The translations under genes were made by a program, and so were the position numbers. From Mesostigma viride (lineage: Eukaryota; Streptophyta; Mesostigmatophyceae; Mesostigmatales; Mesostigmataceae), in assembly GCA_009746045.1 (NCBI GenBank), contig RPFO01000154.1, positions 4,751,137 through 4,813,136 on the forward strand: a stretch of 62,000 nucleotides of DNA, given 5' to 3'. Shown here piece by piece: positions 11,601 through 26,600 of the stretch. A model generated the notes under the pieces. That model saw only the letters and a list, made by a program, of their open reading frames with translations. It did no database searches and was not told the origin of the DNA. Positions within the stretch are counted from its first letter, which is position 1. Each line of letters begins with the position of its first letter.

Positions 11601-14600
11601 GACAATCAAGCAGCCTGGCCACTCTGCAAGTGCCACCTGGCAGTACAAACACGCCCAGACACAGTGTTTCTAGTAACGTGACGTTTTCGTCAAATGTTGA
11701 CGCAAAACACAAATTTCGCCATGAAACGTCAACATTTTAGGGTAAAACGTCAACACTTAGACGCCAAAAAAATGCCGTATCGTCAACATTTTGACGTTCG
11801 CGAAGTGTTCGTGCGTCAAACGGGTTTCAAACACAAGGGGCTCGGCGTCAACTGACGAGCGCCATGAGGCGCAGCGTCATTGGACCGGGGGGTAGGGGCG
11901 CAGCGTCAACCACGAGTACTTGTGCAATATACTCCTTGTTACTGGACTATACTAGCTGTCTGGAACATTCATGATACGGTGCGAAAATCTTGCCAGTTTG
12001 TTTGCTAGCAGGTCTTTCTGAGACACACATCGGGCACTTGGCACTGTTCTAGGCTTTGCCTTTCACGGTGCAGTGGAGGTAAAAGGACGCAGCAAGCCAG
12101 CAACAGATTACCGAGGGCAAATGCAGGCGAAGCGATACTTTAATCGTCGCAGCTCGCATGAGGTCGATTCCAATGGATGCGTTTTGCTTTTAAAATATTG
12201 CGGTAAAGAATGGCTAACAAAAAAGGTGCTGTATCTTTCAATCGAGTCTATCGCTAGCTTGTTTAAAAAGAAACTGGGTGGACCGGCTTCGGGTGATGCG
12301 GAAAAGGATGTCGTGGATGTTGGCAGGAGTTTGGCAGATGATGGGCAGGGTAAGCACCGTCGTGCCAAGCGGGCGAGAGAAGAGCTTGACGAGGCGGTTG
12401 ATGTGGGGGAGAACGGAAGCGGCACTGAGAAAGCGCCTGCGGATACAGCAACTGAAACTGTGGGACGAGGGTCGGCCGTCTCTGCCGGAGGGAAATCTGG
12501 GAAGAAAACTTCGAGCGCGGCAGGAGAAAGCAACCTGGCAACAACAAGCGGATCAGGCAGTTGGCTTTGACGGGCATAATGTTTGCAGAGTCTATAGGGT
12601 GCGGTCAGCCCTGCACTTTTGACACGTGTGACTTGTTTGTTTTATCCTACGGCTTATGCCCTAGAGGCACACTGGCAGAGTCGCACGGCGCGGGCAATGC
12701 CTGTGATCCGGATTATATCATCATTATCATGTCTTATTTCCACGCGACTGCTGGGTTTTGATACGGTGGCTTTTAAAAAGGCTCAGGCTATAATTTAATC
12801 ATTTTAATAAACGCACGTTGTTGTGGTACCAACACCACATGAGTCATGACGCCCCTTTCTCCTTCTGTTATCAATGAGATAACGTCTATATTTGCAAGCT
12901 ATTCCCCAAACTAGCAGGCTTAGGCCAGCCCCCCCCCAAAAAAAGCAATCATCATGTTTGACGCTACGCCGGGGCAAAAAGTCAAATGTTGACGCTACGC
13001 CGGGGCAAAAAGTCAACATTTTGACGTTTCCTAAAAACCTCTACTAGAAACACTGCCCAGACAACAACCTGGTCATGCCAGCACGATGCCTGCAACTGGC
13101 AGCAAGCCATGGGTCAGTGCATACCGGACCGCATCGGAGGACGCGCGCAGCTGCTCCTCCGCTTTCTCGCGATTGCGGCGCTCCTCCACCGCTGCCTTGT
13201 CTGGTGGGTGTCAGCAACCCACCACCACATAAAAGGAACAGGGGCAGCCATGAAGGGTGAACAGCCAATATGGAAGTGGCACGTGTGACCCTACGCCAGC
13301 ACATATAAGAATGGAAAGGCTGACCACGTGGAAAGACCTAAGTTTAAGACAGCAGTGCTCAAGTTACGGTAAATGCTGAGGGTGCTCGTTCAGGGTGTTC
13401 CTGGTGCACAGCTCTGACTGAGAGATTATGTACTTATTCAGCAGTTGGAGAGATGCACATGCGGGCGACCCAGGCTAACTGACATTTGGTGCTTATGCGC
13501 TCGACCTTTCCCACCAGCTGCGACACGCTTCACGACAGTAGACGGCACGGAACCTCTATTGCAATTGCATAGTGCAAGAACGTAGAAGGGATCTATATTT
13601 ACACATAATACCTGCTAACGCCTGCTGACAAGAAACCACCAATAAAAAGAGATACACAGCACCCACAGGCGTGAGCCACCCACCAGCCTGCGCTGCGTCC
13701 TGCCGCGTGCGCTCGAGCTCGTCCTTAAGGGCAGCCAGCTTCTCGCGCAGACCCGCCACCAGCGCACCGCCGCCCTCCTCCAGCGACCGACTGGTGCTGG
13801 TGTGGCCACCGGCGCGCTTGAGCGGTTCCAGCGCCTCGGCCAGCGAACGCGCCTCCTCGGACTTTTGGAGGACCTTCATCTCCAGCTCCGCCACCTGCCA
13901 ACGTGAGATGGGACGGAGGGGGGTACAAGGGGAGAAAACAGGGGTGGGCGCACAAAAGAAGGGGGGGGGGGGGGGGGGGTTACAAGGGTGACACGGGAGA
14001 GGGGAGCCCAAGGCTAAGGCGGCGGCAAGGCCAGAAGAGGCAAAGCCATGGAGCATCAACAGGGAAATCTGATAAGGCTACAAGCCATGACGGCAGAAAG
14101 ACGCACCCAAAGGAACGATGAGGGATGAGTTGGGGAGCGGGGCGGCCTCCCGCACTCACCTCGATCGCGTTGGCCTCCCTTTCTGATGCCAGCTGTGCAC
14201 TGAGCGATGCGCAGCGGGCCTTGGCGTCCTCCAGCCGGTCCTTCTCCTCCTGCAGCCGCGCCGCCGCCACCTCGCGCTCCGCATGCAGCAGCGCCTGGGG
14301 AGGAATGTGACGGGGGGTGGGGGGAGAGCGTGGCAAACAAGACGGAGACAATATTGTTGCCACTGAGGGCAAGCAGAGATAACCAGCAACCCTGGGACGG
14401 AAGACGGGGAACGAGAAGCCAGATACATGCCAAGCTTTTGGCACTTGCAAGCAAGGGAGATGAGGCTACATATCCAAGGCTGGTGACATAAACACTATGA
14501 CCACCCCCTCTCCATTGGCAACATTTGCTCGCTGCGCAGAGGGGGCAGTCATGGCTGGCATAAGCATTTTCTTTTGCGCTCGCAACTGCATCCTTTGGTC

Positions 14601-17600
14601 AACATCAGAATCTGTAAGCCCTACGGGACCAGCTTGCCACTACGTGCCGTTGTCACTGGGAACAATGTGCCCTCAGTGCCCTTGCCTTATATAATCGTTT
14701 AGCATCAACCGAATAACAATAGAAAATCGAGAATCTCCCTTCTGCCACCGTTGCCAGCATCCATACAGTGAGGACCGTGTGTGCACCCTTGCTCACCTTG
14801 GCCTCAGCCTGCGCCACCTCCAGCCCTGCCACCTGCTTGTTCAGCTCTGCCAACTGCTGCTCCAACGCGGCGCGCTTCTTCTCCAGCTCGCGGCAGCGGG
14901 ACTCGGCTGCCGCCACCATCTCCTCCGACTCCTGCGCATGCAACGCATGAGGCATGTGGAGCAGGCAGCAGCAATATGAAATAAGAGACAAGGACACAAG
15001 GACAGGAGTGTAGGGGTATGACCGTGCGCGGCCTGGTGAGGATCCCATAAAATGCAGAGCCGCGACAAGATCCAATACTTGCCAATTGCCAACAGGGAGT
15101 CCGGGAAGGAGTGGGCAGCCAGCCAGCGCGAGGCTGCATTCACTTCTGAGAGGCAGGCGACTCGAAAAGGATGAGGGAATGTTTTCCAGCTAGGCCAAGA
15201 TATGACAGCAGGAAAAGTCTGAAGCCACTTGCGCCGACGAGCACGACATCTATGCCTGGTCCCTGCGTTCTTATGCCCCATCCTCCCCCCCTCACCTTGA
15301 GCTGCCGGTCCTTGGCGGTCAGCTCCGCCTTGAATGTGACCAGGCGGCCGTTGGCACTGGCCAGCTCCGCCTCCACGGCTGCCGTGTGGCTGAGCAGGCC
15401 CGTCAGCCGCGTCACTTCCGTGTCCAGGCGGCCGACCTGGCGCACGTGTGGCAGCGCGCACAGGGCGCACACGAAGAGGGCATGAGTAAGAAGAGCCCGG
15501 CACCCTCCCACATGGACCATATCAGAGTCAGGGAGCCTTGGCAAGAGCCTTTGCAAAACAAAGCTGCTTGCACCAGCACCAGTTTACCTGTACCTGTAGC
15601 TAATCTACAATAGTCCAGAAATTTAAACTAGTGATGCTGTCGCTATCATTCTTCACCTGCTCCCCCCCCCCCCCTTTTACCTCCTTGGTCAGACTCGCGC
15701 GCTCGCCCCTGAGCTCCTGCAACTGTGCGGCATACTCGGACGAGTCGCCCAGCTCCGCGGTGAGGCCCGCCATGTGGCGCCGCACAGACGCGATGGCACT
15801 GCCCATGTCGCCGGTCCAGCGGGTGAGTGCTGCCACCGCGGTGGTTGCGCTGTCGTACGGCACGCCCTTGCGCCACGCGCCGATGGCCTGCAGCAGCTCC
15901 TCGGGCAGACCGGCCTGGGGGTATAGGGCATGTGCCGCCGATGGTTTTGTCAGTTGGTCAGTTCATCCACTGTGAGAACACCAGGCCGTCTCCAGTGAGG
16001 GGAAATCCAATGTGCAGCCTCCTTCTGGATGTTGCTTACCACTGTGAACTCCCCCTCCTTGCATACACACCTTCCCCCCTCGCCCCCACGCAAGGTGCTG
16101 CACCAATGCACAGGCCTCATGGTTCCTGCTAAAAATATTACCAGTGAGAGGGGGCCAGCAACACAAATTAGTGTCACGAACGCGGGATGTTGAACAGGTG
16201 CGCTCAGCCTCACCTGTGACTGGTTGAGGCCACGGCTGGCAGCCGCCACCAGCTTGGACACCTCCAGGTTCAGGGACTCCACCGTCTCGCCGATGTCGAC
16301 CAGCAGGGTAGACACCTGGCGGCGTGCGGACACGAGCTCCTGCTTCGCCTGCCAGGTGGCAGACAGGGATGTCGTGCCACATCATGACAGAACAGCATGG
16401 TGGGTGGATGTTCAGCCAATGGCGGGATAACATTCCAGGGTGGCAAGGCATCAGGTAATCACTGAATTCCCATTGGGAGGTAATGGACATAGCATCGATA
16501 CAGGAATGGAAGCACTATTGGTGGCACGATGTCGCGATGAATCACGACTTTCAGGTCTCTTGACCCTTGAAGTTTTGTCACACACTGCCCCACGCATGCA
16601 AAGATGCTGCTAGTAAGCCGCAGCAACCTAGCATACTTGTGGTGGGCTGGTTCCCAACCAGTTTTCCCGCAAGGATGACATGACTGGCCCATCATTTTAA
16701 ACCCAATACCCTCGTTATTAGAACACCTGGGGTCCTGCCAGCGCAGCTGTGTCTGCAGGCGTGTCCTCCCACCGACTCCCAGAACCCCCCATCTCCCCAG
16801 CCATCCCCCGAGCTTGCCAAGCACATCTCCCCCCCTTCAACGCGGACCTTGTCGAGTGCGTCAGCCTCGCCAGCGGTCTTGCCGCGCAGAGCGTCCAGGC
16901 TGGCCTGTAGCGTCTCCACGGCCGCGCAGCTCTCGGCGTGCTTGAGCGCCAGACCAGAGAGCGTGGCCTCCACTGCCTTGCGCTCGTCCTTGGCCTTGGC
17001 CACCTCGGCCTCCAGCTCCCCCACGCGCGCCGACAGCTTTTCCGCGCGGCTCGCCTCACGCTGCAGCTCCACGCTGGACAGGCTGCGCACGCTGGCCGAA
17101 CTGGGGGCAGCCGCCACCAGTCATGGGGAGGGGGGGGGGGGAGAGAGGACAATGGGGAAAGGGATACAGGGACAAGGACCATGGAGTGTGAAGGGTTAGA
17201 GGATATTGTGGAGAAGATACAACGGAGCGGTGGTTGCATGCGGCCAGTTCTGGGGACTGGAATATGCAGGGGTCTTGATGGTGCCTTTCTCGCAGCACAC
17301 GGCGCTCTGTCAAGCGCTTTTATTTTACTGTGCAACGTGGGATGGGGCGCACCAGCGACCATCACCATGTACCGCAAATGCGGGGCCCAGACGGGCTCAT
17401 AAACCTTCAACAAGGTTTTGTTTCCCTCCATGGCCAGTGGGCCGTCTCGTGGACTGTGACCTGGTGAGAGGGCAACCAAGCTATCGTTGGTCAACATTGA
17501 TGACAACGCTGACAACATAAATCAAGGGCAGGAAGCTACAGAGCCACAAAGAGCGAAGAAATGAAGCTGGCAGGATACGCCGCTGTGCAGGTAAGGGCAG

Positions 17601-20600
17601 CTTCTGTCGACATGGAATGGCCAGCGGGACACAACTGCCCAGGGCTTCCTAGTGCTAGTAGGCAAGGAAAAAAAACGGAGAAAATGGCCTCATGGGCAGC
17701 GACAGCTGCCTTCGATGAAAGCACCCTTGTGAAAGGCTGCTGAATCAAGCATCTCATCAAGACAACCTGAGTGGTCCGCCTTCGGCCACCCGCAATATAC
17801 ATTGTGAGCCTGTCACCCAGTCCCAGCGAGCACCTGATTGACACCTCACACCGGGGCAGATGGCAACGACCAGATAAAGGGCTGTGAAACCTCCTTAGCT
17901 CCAGCACACTGGCCAACCTGGATGCCAGCTCCTCGATGCGCGCTGCCATGCCCGCGCGCTCCTCCTCCCACGCCTTCACCATCTGGGACTTGGCGGTGGC
18001 GGCTGCGCTCGCCTCCTGCTCCAGCCTGGCCTGCATGGCTTTGAGCGAGGACTCGAGCGTGAGCGCCTGCACCTGCAGCTCGCCGCGTGCGCGCACGCCC
18101 TCGCTCACCTCCTCGTTGAGGCCCGAGATCACCTGGCCAGGGGCGGCCAGGGCGGGTTGGGCGGTGGTTGGGGCATGGGGGAAGGAGAGAGGTGGCATGG
18201 AAGGCACAGGGTGGAAGCACGTGTGAGTAGGACCAGAACAGAACAACATAATATAGCTACAAAGCTGAGCGAGCACCAGCCGCAAATACAGCGGTGTGTC
18301 AGCTGGTTCAATTTAATCAAGTTTCCACATGCTCACCCATCATAAGCACTTCAGTTGTACACAGGAGTTCCGGTAGCGCTAGATCTGGCTCCACTTGTTA
18401 CGTAACCATGCCACAGCGACAGAAACTACCAAAGCCGGTCATACCCAACCATACAGTCACGCAAGGATCATTCAGCGATCAACTGCAGGCGGATGGATGT
18501 ACGAAGACAGCGGCTCACCTTGCTCTTTTCCTCCAGCGCGGTCTCGTAGCACCGCGCTGCCTCCTCATTGGCTGCCTTGGTCGCTTCCAAACGGCGCGCC
18601 AGCTCACCCACGGCCGCCTCCTTCTCCTTGACCTCACGCTCCAGCGCTGCCAGGTCACTGCTGGCATCCGCCACCTTCTTCTCCAGCGCCTCCACGCTGG
18701 CCTCGGCCCCAGCCAGCGCCTCGCTCAGCTCGAAAAGCTGCTTGTCCTTGGCCTCCACCTCCTTCTGCCACGTGGCATTAGAGAGCGTGAGGCTGTTGGA
18801 CAGCTGCGTCGCGTGCAGCTCCTGCTCGCGGATGCGCGCCGTCAGCTCCTCGCGCAGCTGGTGGCGACGCAGGGGCAGAGAGAGGACGAGCCAGCATCAG
18901 GGACTAACACTCAGACTTCGTCGCGCATCACGTGACATGCCAATATTCACACAGGGGCTCCCGCCCTGACCCTGCCCGATGTTCATCGGATTGCCCACAG
19001 CATGAAGCCATGGATTTTGAGAAAAAATTATCGGGACGTGGCCCCCAGTTACTCCCCTCAGCTCCACGGAACGACCTCCTGCTGGCTACACCTGCTCGTC
19101 GAGCACTGCATACGCAGCATTGCCGCCTCGTTCCCCGACCTGTTGCCTGCCACCTACCCCACGGTGCGCTAACAGGATCGTGGGGTATTCGCCGCCCGCC
19201 CTTTACCTGTGCCAGCTGCTGGTCCCCCTCGTTGCGCACGCGGGCCTCGGTGGCCGCGACCGCGTCCTGCAGCCGCAGCTCCGCCGCCTCCAGCGCCGCC
19301 GCATGCTCCACACGTGACTGGTGGGGGCAGGGGGGGCCACGGGGTAAGGGCGGCCACAATCACAGGCACGCGTGTAACATGTTGAGCACAACGCTCAAAA
19401 TCTGATATGCACAGGGCGGCAACAGTGGACACGTCACAATCAGATGAATGTAAAGCAGTTGCACTCATATGATACGATCATGAAGGGAAACACATTGCCA
19501 TAAGGGAGCGTGTGCATCCATGTATCGGGTGGGCATATTCCCCTTGCGTTTGCTGCCAACCTGGGATGTGTCCCAGTACGGCCTTCTCATTCTACATTCT
19601 TAACGCTACCACCTCCCACAGCACAAGAATTCCAACATGGTTCCCCACAGTGCTCTCTACCGACCTGCCACCCCCCTGCCCACCCCTTCCTCCATGCCCG
19701 GTGCTCAAAGACATGCTGCGGTAGGGTACCCCTCATTCAGCATTTCCCCTCTCATGGATCCTCAGACCTCGCCTTCATCCCATCGGCACCTAAGCCTTCA
19801 CCTCACCAGTGCATCCACACCAACCTCAGCTGCCTTCCCCCAATCCCCCGTGCGTGTCCGTCACAAAACCTCCCATGTTCTGCTCTCCCTCCCACCAGCC
19901 CTCACCACTGGCCTACATTACCAGCCTTCACCACCAGCCTACATTACCAGGCCGCACCCCCCACGCACCTCATCCAGCGTGTCCTGCAGCGCCTGCAGCT
20001 CCTCCTCGGCGTCGGCCTTGGCGAGCGCCACCTCGCTCTGCAGCTCCTTGCACTTCTGCTCCAACGCGGCGATCTCGGCCCTGAGCCCCTCGCGCTCCGC
20101 CTTCCACGCGATGCGGTTGTTCTCCGCTCCGCGGATCACCTCGGCCAGCCGCCCCTGCACCGACTGGGGGGCGCCGGTGCGGGGAAGGAGTGTTGAATGG
20201 GGCAGCAAAGAAGCACCAAACAGGAGGATACAGCGATCCAGGAGGTGTGAGAGAGAGGTCCACAGCAACCAGCCATCTTACGGCAACAATTGTCTGCACC
20301 TGCACACCTGCGCCACAAGGCACAGGAACAAAACGTACTGTGGGCATGCAGCATGGCCCATCTGCCCATTCCCTCGTGCATTCACCTGGAACCTGTTTCT
20401 CGCCCCGCCACTTCCACTTCCCCTTCCCCCACCTCCTCTGCCCCTGCGTTACCTGCAGCTCCGTCTCCAGCGCGGCGGCCTTCCCCTTGCTGCGCTCCAG
20501 CAGCTGCTCCAGCTCCGTCACGCGCAGCAGCGCGTCCTCCTCCACCTTGGCGCGCCGCTCCATCTCCGCATCCAGCAGCGTGGACAGCTGCTCCTTCACC

Positions 20601-23600
20601 TGAGCAAGATGGGCCGGGCAGGTAGATGACGTGAATTGGGGGGGGTGAGGGGGGCAGGCAGATTTGCATGACCGACTTTAGATACCCTAAAGGGGGTTTT
20701 GGCGTAAGGGGGCAAGACGCCACAAGGAGTGCACAATGGGGTATCAGCTGCAATCCCACCTGGCTCAAGGACGTCAAGAAGCCAAGCAGAGGGAAAAGAG
20801 AGCGAAGGTGGAACTGGGATGTTGTAAGGTGGCCACTCCCTTGCATTAGCCCTTGCGTTACCTGCTCCAGCTCGGCGGCCGCCTCCTCTGCCTCCTCACG
20901 CATGCGGGCCTCCAGCTCAAGCAGGCTCGCGCGCTGCTTCTCGTTTTCATGCGTCAGCTTCTCCATGCCCTCCAGCTGGGGTGTGTGGGGGGACAGAGAG
21001 TAGGGCAAATGATAGCTTTGTGTCAGCAGCTACACAGGAAAGCATGACAGGAAATTGAGGCAGAATATTTGGGAAAACGCTGGACGTCTCAGTTAGCAAT
21101 TTACAATTCAGTAAGGGTTGAGAGCAGGCTCCAGACGAAAAAAAAAAATTCGACTACCCACCAAGGCTGCACAACACGAGGCAAAAAAGTGGCCTTTCGG
21201 TAGCAGCAGCCGACGTTCCATCCCGGTCAGTGTCTCTAGTAACGGGACGCAGGCGTCAGCTGATGACGCGTCAGGCGACTGACGTGTAAATTTAGGGTGC
21301 CCGTCAGTAGTCTGACGCGCACCAAGTCCTCAGGCGTCAGGCAAGTCCTAGTCTTACAGGTACGGTAGTGCAGGCCACAGGTTCGTCACGTCAAATCTAT
21401 TCGCCGCGCCAGGCCTTGATCTGATACCTACTACTGACTAAAGAGTATCCAACCAAATTTTTTTGTGTGTTGAACCAGGGTTGAACTCTTGTGAACGTGC
21501 ATGCCAAAACCTGCCAACGAGAGACAAACGTACATCTAGTGCATGCCACAGCCAAGTCCACGAGATGGCGATGGCCATTGCAGCCAGTCACGAGCGGATA
21601 CCTTGAAATCTCTAAGCCAAGATGACCTAAACTTACGTTTCATACATTTCAATAGCAGCTGCTTGGTCAGAATTCTAGGAGCGTTTTCTTGCAAGGGGGG
21701 CGTTGCATCGGTTTAGTATCGCTGAGGCGGTCGAAAGTAAGTTTCCTCGGTCAAACCCCGCCAGCTAAACTGTAAGCATAGGCAATGTTTTCTTGCCTTA
21801 CATTGCCTGGTTTCTCGAATCGTCAGCGAGGATTACGCACAACAAGAGCGTGGCATGGCGTCGAAAGGAGGCAGATTGTTCATAACTTTTGAATCTGTGG
21901 CGCGATCGTCGTATTTTAATAGACAAACCGCCGACAGGGCAGGATCAAGTAGTCCTGATCTTGTCGATGTAAACCCATGCGACAAGGAGATGGAGATGCG
22001 AAACAAGAGGAAGACGGCAACCACATGTTAGGCTAGTGAGACTATAGAGGCACAAGCCCCGGGACTGGTGCAGTCAGCACTTAAGCACCTACCTTGCTAA
22101 CGATGGATGGGGGCTAGACAGTTTGTGTTTTTTGTAGAAGAGGGTTCTTGTTTTATGCGCATCCAGACGTGCTAGCTATTATTGCTTGAGCTTGATGCAT
22201 CAAGTACCAATCATTTACCTTGTACATTTCAGGCTCATTTTGTCATGCCCTTAGGGTAATCAATAAAGCTTTTTGGTAAACACTTGTAGCTTGTATTAGT
22301 TAATGCCCGTTCAGAAATCTGTGACATTTATACATTGTGAAATGAAAGTTATCTCTCACTACATTTTTGAAAGCTTTCAATAAGGCCAGTTTTCTTTACA
22401 GTGGAGAATGTTCGAGATCCAATGTTGTAATACCTGTCCTGCCCCTTCACCCTTGAAACGTCTCGTCAGTCGTCACCCTGTCCCTGTCCCATCTTGCACC
22501 TGCCCCAAATTTAGCGCGCCCATTCCCCCCTCCTGGCCCAGTAATTCTGCTCTTTAGTAGGGGTCCTTGAGGGTAATTCCACCCTAAAGCGGGCCCTAGC
22601 TGGGACCTGCCCCGAACTGATATGGGCCGACGCGCTGCCAACGGGGCGTGTCAGCCGTCCGACGCGCCGCCAACAGGGCGTGTCAGCCGTCCGACGCGCC
22701 GCCAACGGCGGCGCGTCAGCCGACTGACGCGTGTCAAAAACCCTTACTAGAAACACTGATCCCGGGCATCACCCAGGCCAATGGCCAAGCCCCCAGGGCT
22801 ATAAAACAACGCCTCCGCACTTGGTGTTCCAACCCCCCCACCTGTGCGGCCATCTCCTTGATGCGCGCGCGGTATCGCTTGTTGTCCTCCTGCAGCTGCG
22901 CGCTCGTCTCGTGCGTCATGGCGCCCAACTGCTTGACCGACGCCAGCTGCGACTGCGCTGCGAGCGCCTCCTCCTCGGCGCGCTGCCGACGCTCCTCGGA
23001 CTCACGCTCCTTGCTGCGAGGGGGGGAGGCATGCACCGTGGCCGGGGGAGTGGCGCAGGTCAGATAGACACAGCCATCAGAGCCGCATGCATTGGGGCCG
23101 TGTTTAGCATACAAGGTCCCTGGTTATAGAACACAAAATTCCAATCACACCTGCTTTTGCATGCATGATTGAGAAAGGGTCACACGAAGACCTTTTCCTA
23201 TTCCATTCGGGACGTGAAGAGAAAAATTGATAGCCATGCGCGAGGCCATGCGTGTAAACACTTTCATAGAATGGGCCCCGTCACGACGTGTTGGGGGTCG
23301 GTGAGGAGGTAGCTAGCCTGTGCGGGAGAAGCCGAGCACGAACATGGGCGAGTAAACGGGGCGACAAGGGGATGATGTGGGATTCATGTGGGGTTGAACT
23401 GAAGGTGGTGGGACAAAAATGTGCAGTGCGAAGTGGGAACAATCTGTGGCAAACCGGGAATGTGGCAATGATAAACTAGTTTAGCACAATAGTAGTATCA
23501 CAACATACCCTTCACAAGCAAATCTGCACTACCCCTTTCATATGGCGCACCAGTTCATGCCAGATGCTCCGAAGACCCCCCTCCATGCCCGCAGTGCTCA

Positions 23601-26600
23601 CCTGCTGGCGGCCATCCTGGCCTCCTTGAGCAGCTGCTCCACCATCTCCTGCGTCTTCTCCTCCCACTGCCGCAGCTTGGCCTCGAGCGTGCGCACCTTG
23701 AACGCCTCCGCGTTCTTGTCCGCCACCGCCTTGAAGAGCGCCGCGCTGGTGGCGTGGCCCTGGCCCACCACCAGCCCGGCGTCATGCAGCGAGCCGGGCG
23801 CGTTTTGGCCCAGCTTGGCCAGCTCGGCCTTGGACTCCGCCAGCTCCGCCTGCGCTCGGATGGTGGGGTGGAAGACGGGAGTCCACCAGCACCATGGGAG
23901 GGTGACCGCCAGCACATGAGGGTGATGAGGGTGTCAACGGAGACGAGCGATGCTGGATGCCAAGGAAGAGTTCAAAGAGGTCTAAACAGACAAGAGGCTG
24001 TAATGCTTCGGGGTGGCTCCTGTAACACACACCAGGACCCAGGTGCAACAGAAAGGATCACGTGTCACCCCGGTCGACACCGCCATTGCGACCGTGTTTG
24101 CTCCTAGTACCTCCGAGGCTGCCCCATGAACACCCAAATGCCAGCTGTCCGGCCAGCACATCAGCTTTGTAGCTGGACCTATTCTCACAATTAGAAATAA
24201 GAACTCGTGAAAATCTACGACGGAAAAAAAAGGTGTCGATACCTTGCTCATTCAAACAAAACATCCATCATCATCGTCCATGATTTCCTCCGCCCCAGTC
24301 CCCGCTATCACCCGATCGCTCCACCGGCACGCCCACCCTGCTCACCTGCACATTGGCGAGGTGGTCCCTCAGCGCCTTGATCTCCTCGTCCATCACGCTC
24401 TGCACTGCCATCGCCTCGTCTGCAATGCTGGGCCGGCCGGGCGTGCCCTCGCCCGCCTGCAGGATGCGCACCTTGCGCTCCAGCTCCTCCACGTAGATGG
24501 CTGTGCGCTTCTCGCCCGCCTCCAGGATGCTGTGGTGCATCTTCAGCGCCTCTGGGGGTGTGGGCAGGGGGTGGGGCGGGGTCGCAACCAATACGGCAGG
24601 CAAGGTGCAGATATAGTGGTTTAGAGTCCCACGGCAAGAAAATTTCATAATTATCTGAGCTGGCCACCTGGCTGGCAAGGACAGTGCAGCAGCGGCCAGC
24701 GATGGTGCAGGCGCACACCAATAGTGATATGCAAGGCAAAACTTCAACATCCTAATGAAACCATCCACTGTGCAGGAGCTATCTGAAAAGCTCGTGGAAC
24801 CAGGTGGGTTCTAGGCACACCCAACTAGAAGCCGTGCTATTAGCCATGGTCCACGTCAGGCAAGCATGGTCCACCATCCTCATCAGTGCCCCACCCAACC
24901 CACACCCATACACCTACACACACTGATACGCATGGCAGGTCTCTTCCCTCTTCTCTTCCTCTACCCCCCCCACCCCACCCCACCCGCTGTCTCTGTGTGC
25001 GCCTGCATGATCCAACGCACCATGCTGGTCCCCCAACGCGCGCAACGCTGCCTCCTTCTCATCAAGCTCCAGCACACGGCGCTCAAGCTCAGCCGCCTGA
25101 GAAAGGTGGCCAAAGGACAAGGGGACAGTGGGAAACGAAGCACAGAAAAGAGGCAACAACGTGTCATGTTGTGTCAGCCTTGTCACACATCCCTCAGCTT
25201 CCGATCAGCTGAGGCTTGTCTGTACAACATACGTGCCATCGGCCTGCATATGCAAGACACTCTGCCCAACAGCATGCCTCCCTTCCCATCCCATCAACTG
25301 TGGCACCGCACAATGCCCAGGCAAATAAACCAGGAGTGCAGCAAAGCCAGACGTCACAAATTTCTCAAACCTGCACTGGTGAATGATCATCCCTGCTGTC
25401 TCCCGCCACACAACTGCAACCGCCATGTCCTTCCCCTTCCAGTTCCAGGTTTTGATCTGCCCATGCCATGTACAAGTGTCTGCTGTGCTGGGTTTTCGTG
25501 GTATGTGTAACATGGGCGCCCTTGACTATGTTCTCTGCTGCTTGCCCTGGTTTGTTGCTCATCTGCATGTGCTGGAAACTTTCGGGTGTGCAGGAGAGCT
25601 GGAAAGGTGTCCACTCCACTCAATGTGGGTAGACAACCTCCCCACCGGTCCCACCAAGAACATAAGGCAAAAGAAGACCTTCCCGCCGGTCCATCCATTG
25701 GTTGCTCTACACAACCATCTGGGCCCACGTACCTGCAGAGCCTTCTCGTGGGACAAGTCCTGCACCAGCTTCTCCAGTCGGTCGCGATCATCCTTGATCT
25801 GCCACCCACAAAGAGAGCGGACACGCCATGGTATCAGCAACAGGGAAATAAGACTTGGCCGAGCATATCAAACGCTTTCGCACAAAGTGGCCATGGACCT
25901 CATCTAGCTGGTGGTCAGGATGGACCGTAATGGCCAAATCACAATGCAAACTTGTAAGATACAAATTTGGTACGAGAAATACGTAGGTGTACGCGTTTCC
26001 CACAAGTCCACCTGTGTGCTGACCACTCACGACTATGATGCCAGGGTAAAAGTAGCTCGACACATTTGATCCTAGAATTGCTTTCTGAAAGGCAATTACC
26101 CAGTTACACGGACATAAAAGAGATGTGAGCATCCTGCCCTTCGAATGGCCACCCACCTCCTGCAGCTGCTTCTTGAGGTCCTCTGCTTTCGTAGACTTGA
26201 ACATGGTCTTGGAAAAGGACAGAAGCGGGCTGGTGGATATTGCCGGGGGGAATGTAGTAGGAAAGGAAGGGGACAACATCAATTGCGTTGCTAATGAGTC
26301 AGAATATCAAACGACGCAGCATACCAGCAGTGCATGCATACCAGTCTGTTGGAAGGGTTGACTGTCACAAAGAACAGCCCATGGCCTACGAACTGCAGGG
26401 CATGCCTGGCATAAAATGTGGCACGACGTTGGTATCGTAGGGATCTTGCTCACAGTAGCTGGAGGGCTTTTACAATCGCCCAGCACAGCTACCACTAGGC
26501 AAACGCGGGCCATGGATGCGTGCTAGCTTGGTTGGCAAGAGGCAGGCAAACGAGGCCAGGGAGAACACTGACAGGTTCTGCCTGGGTGGTAGGGAGATTG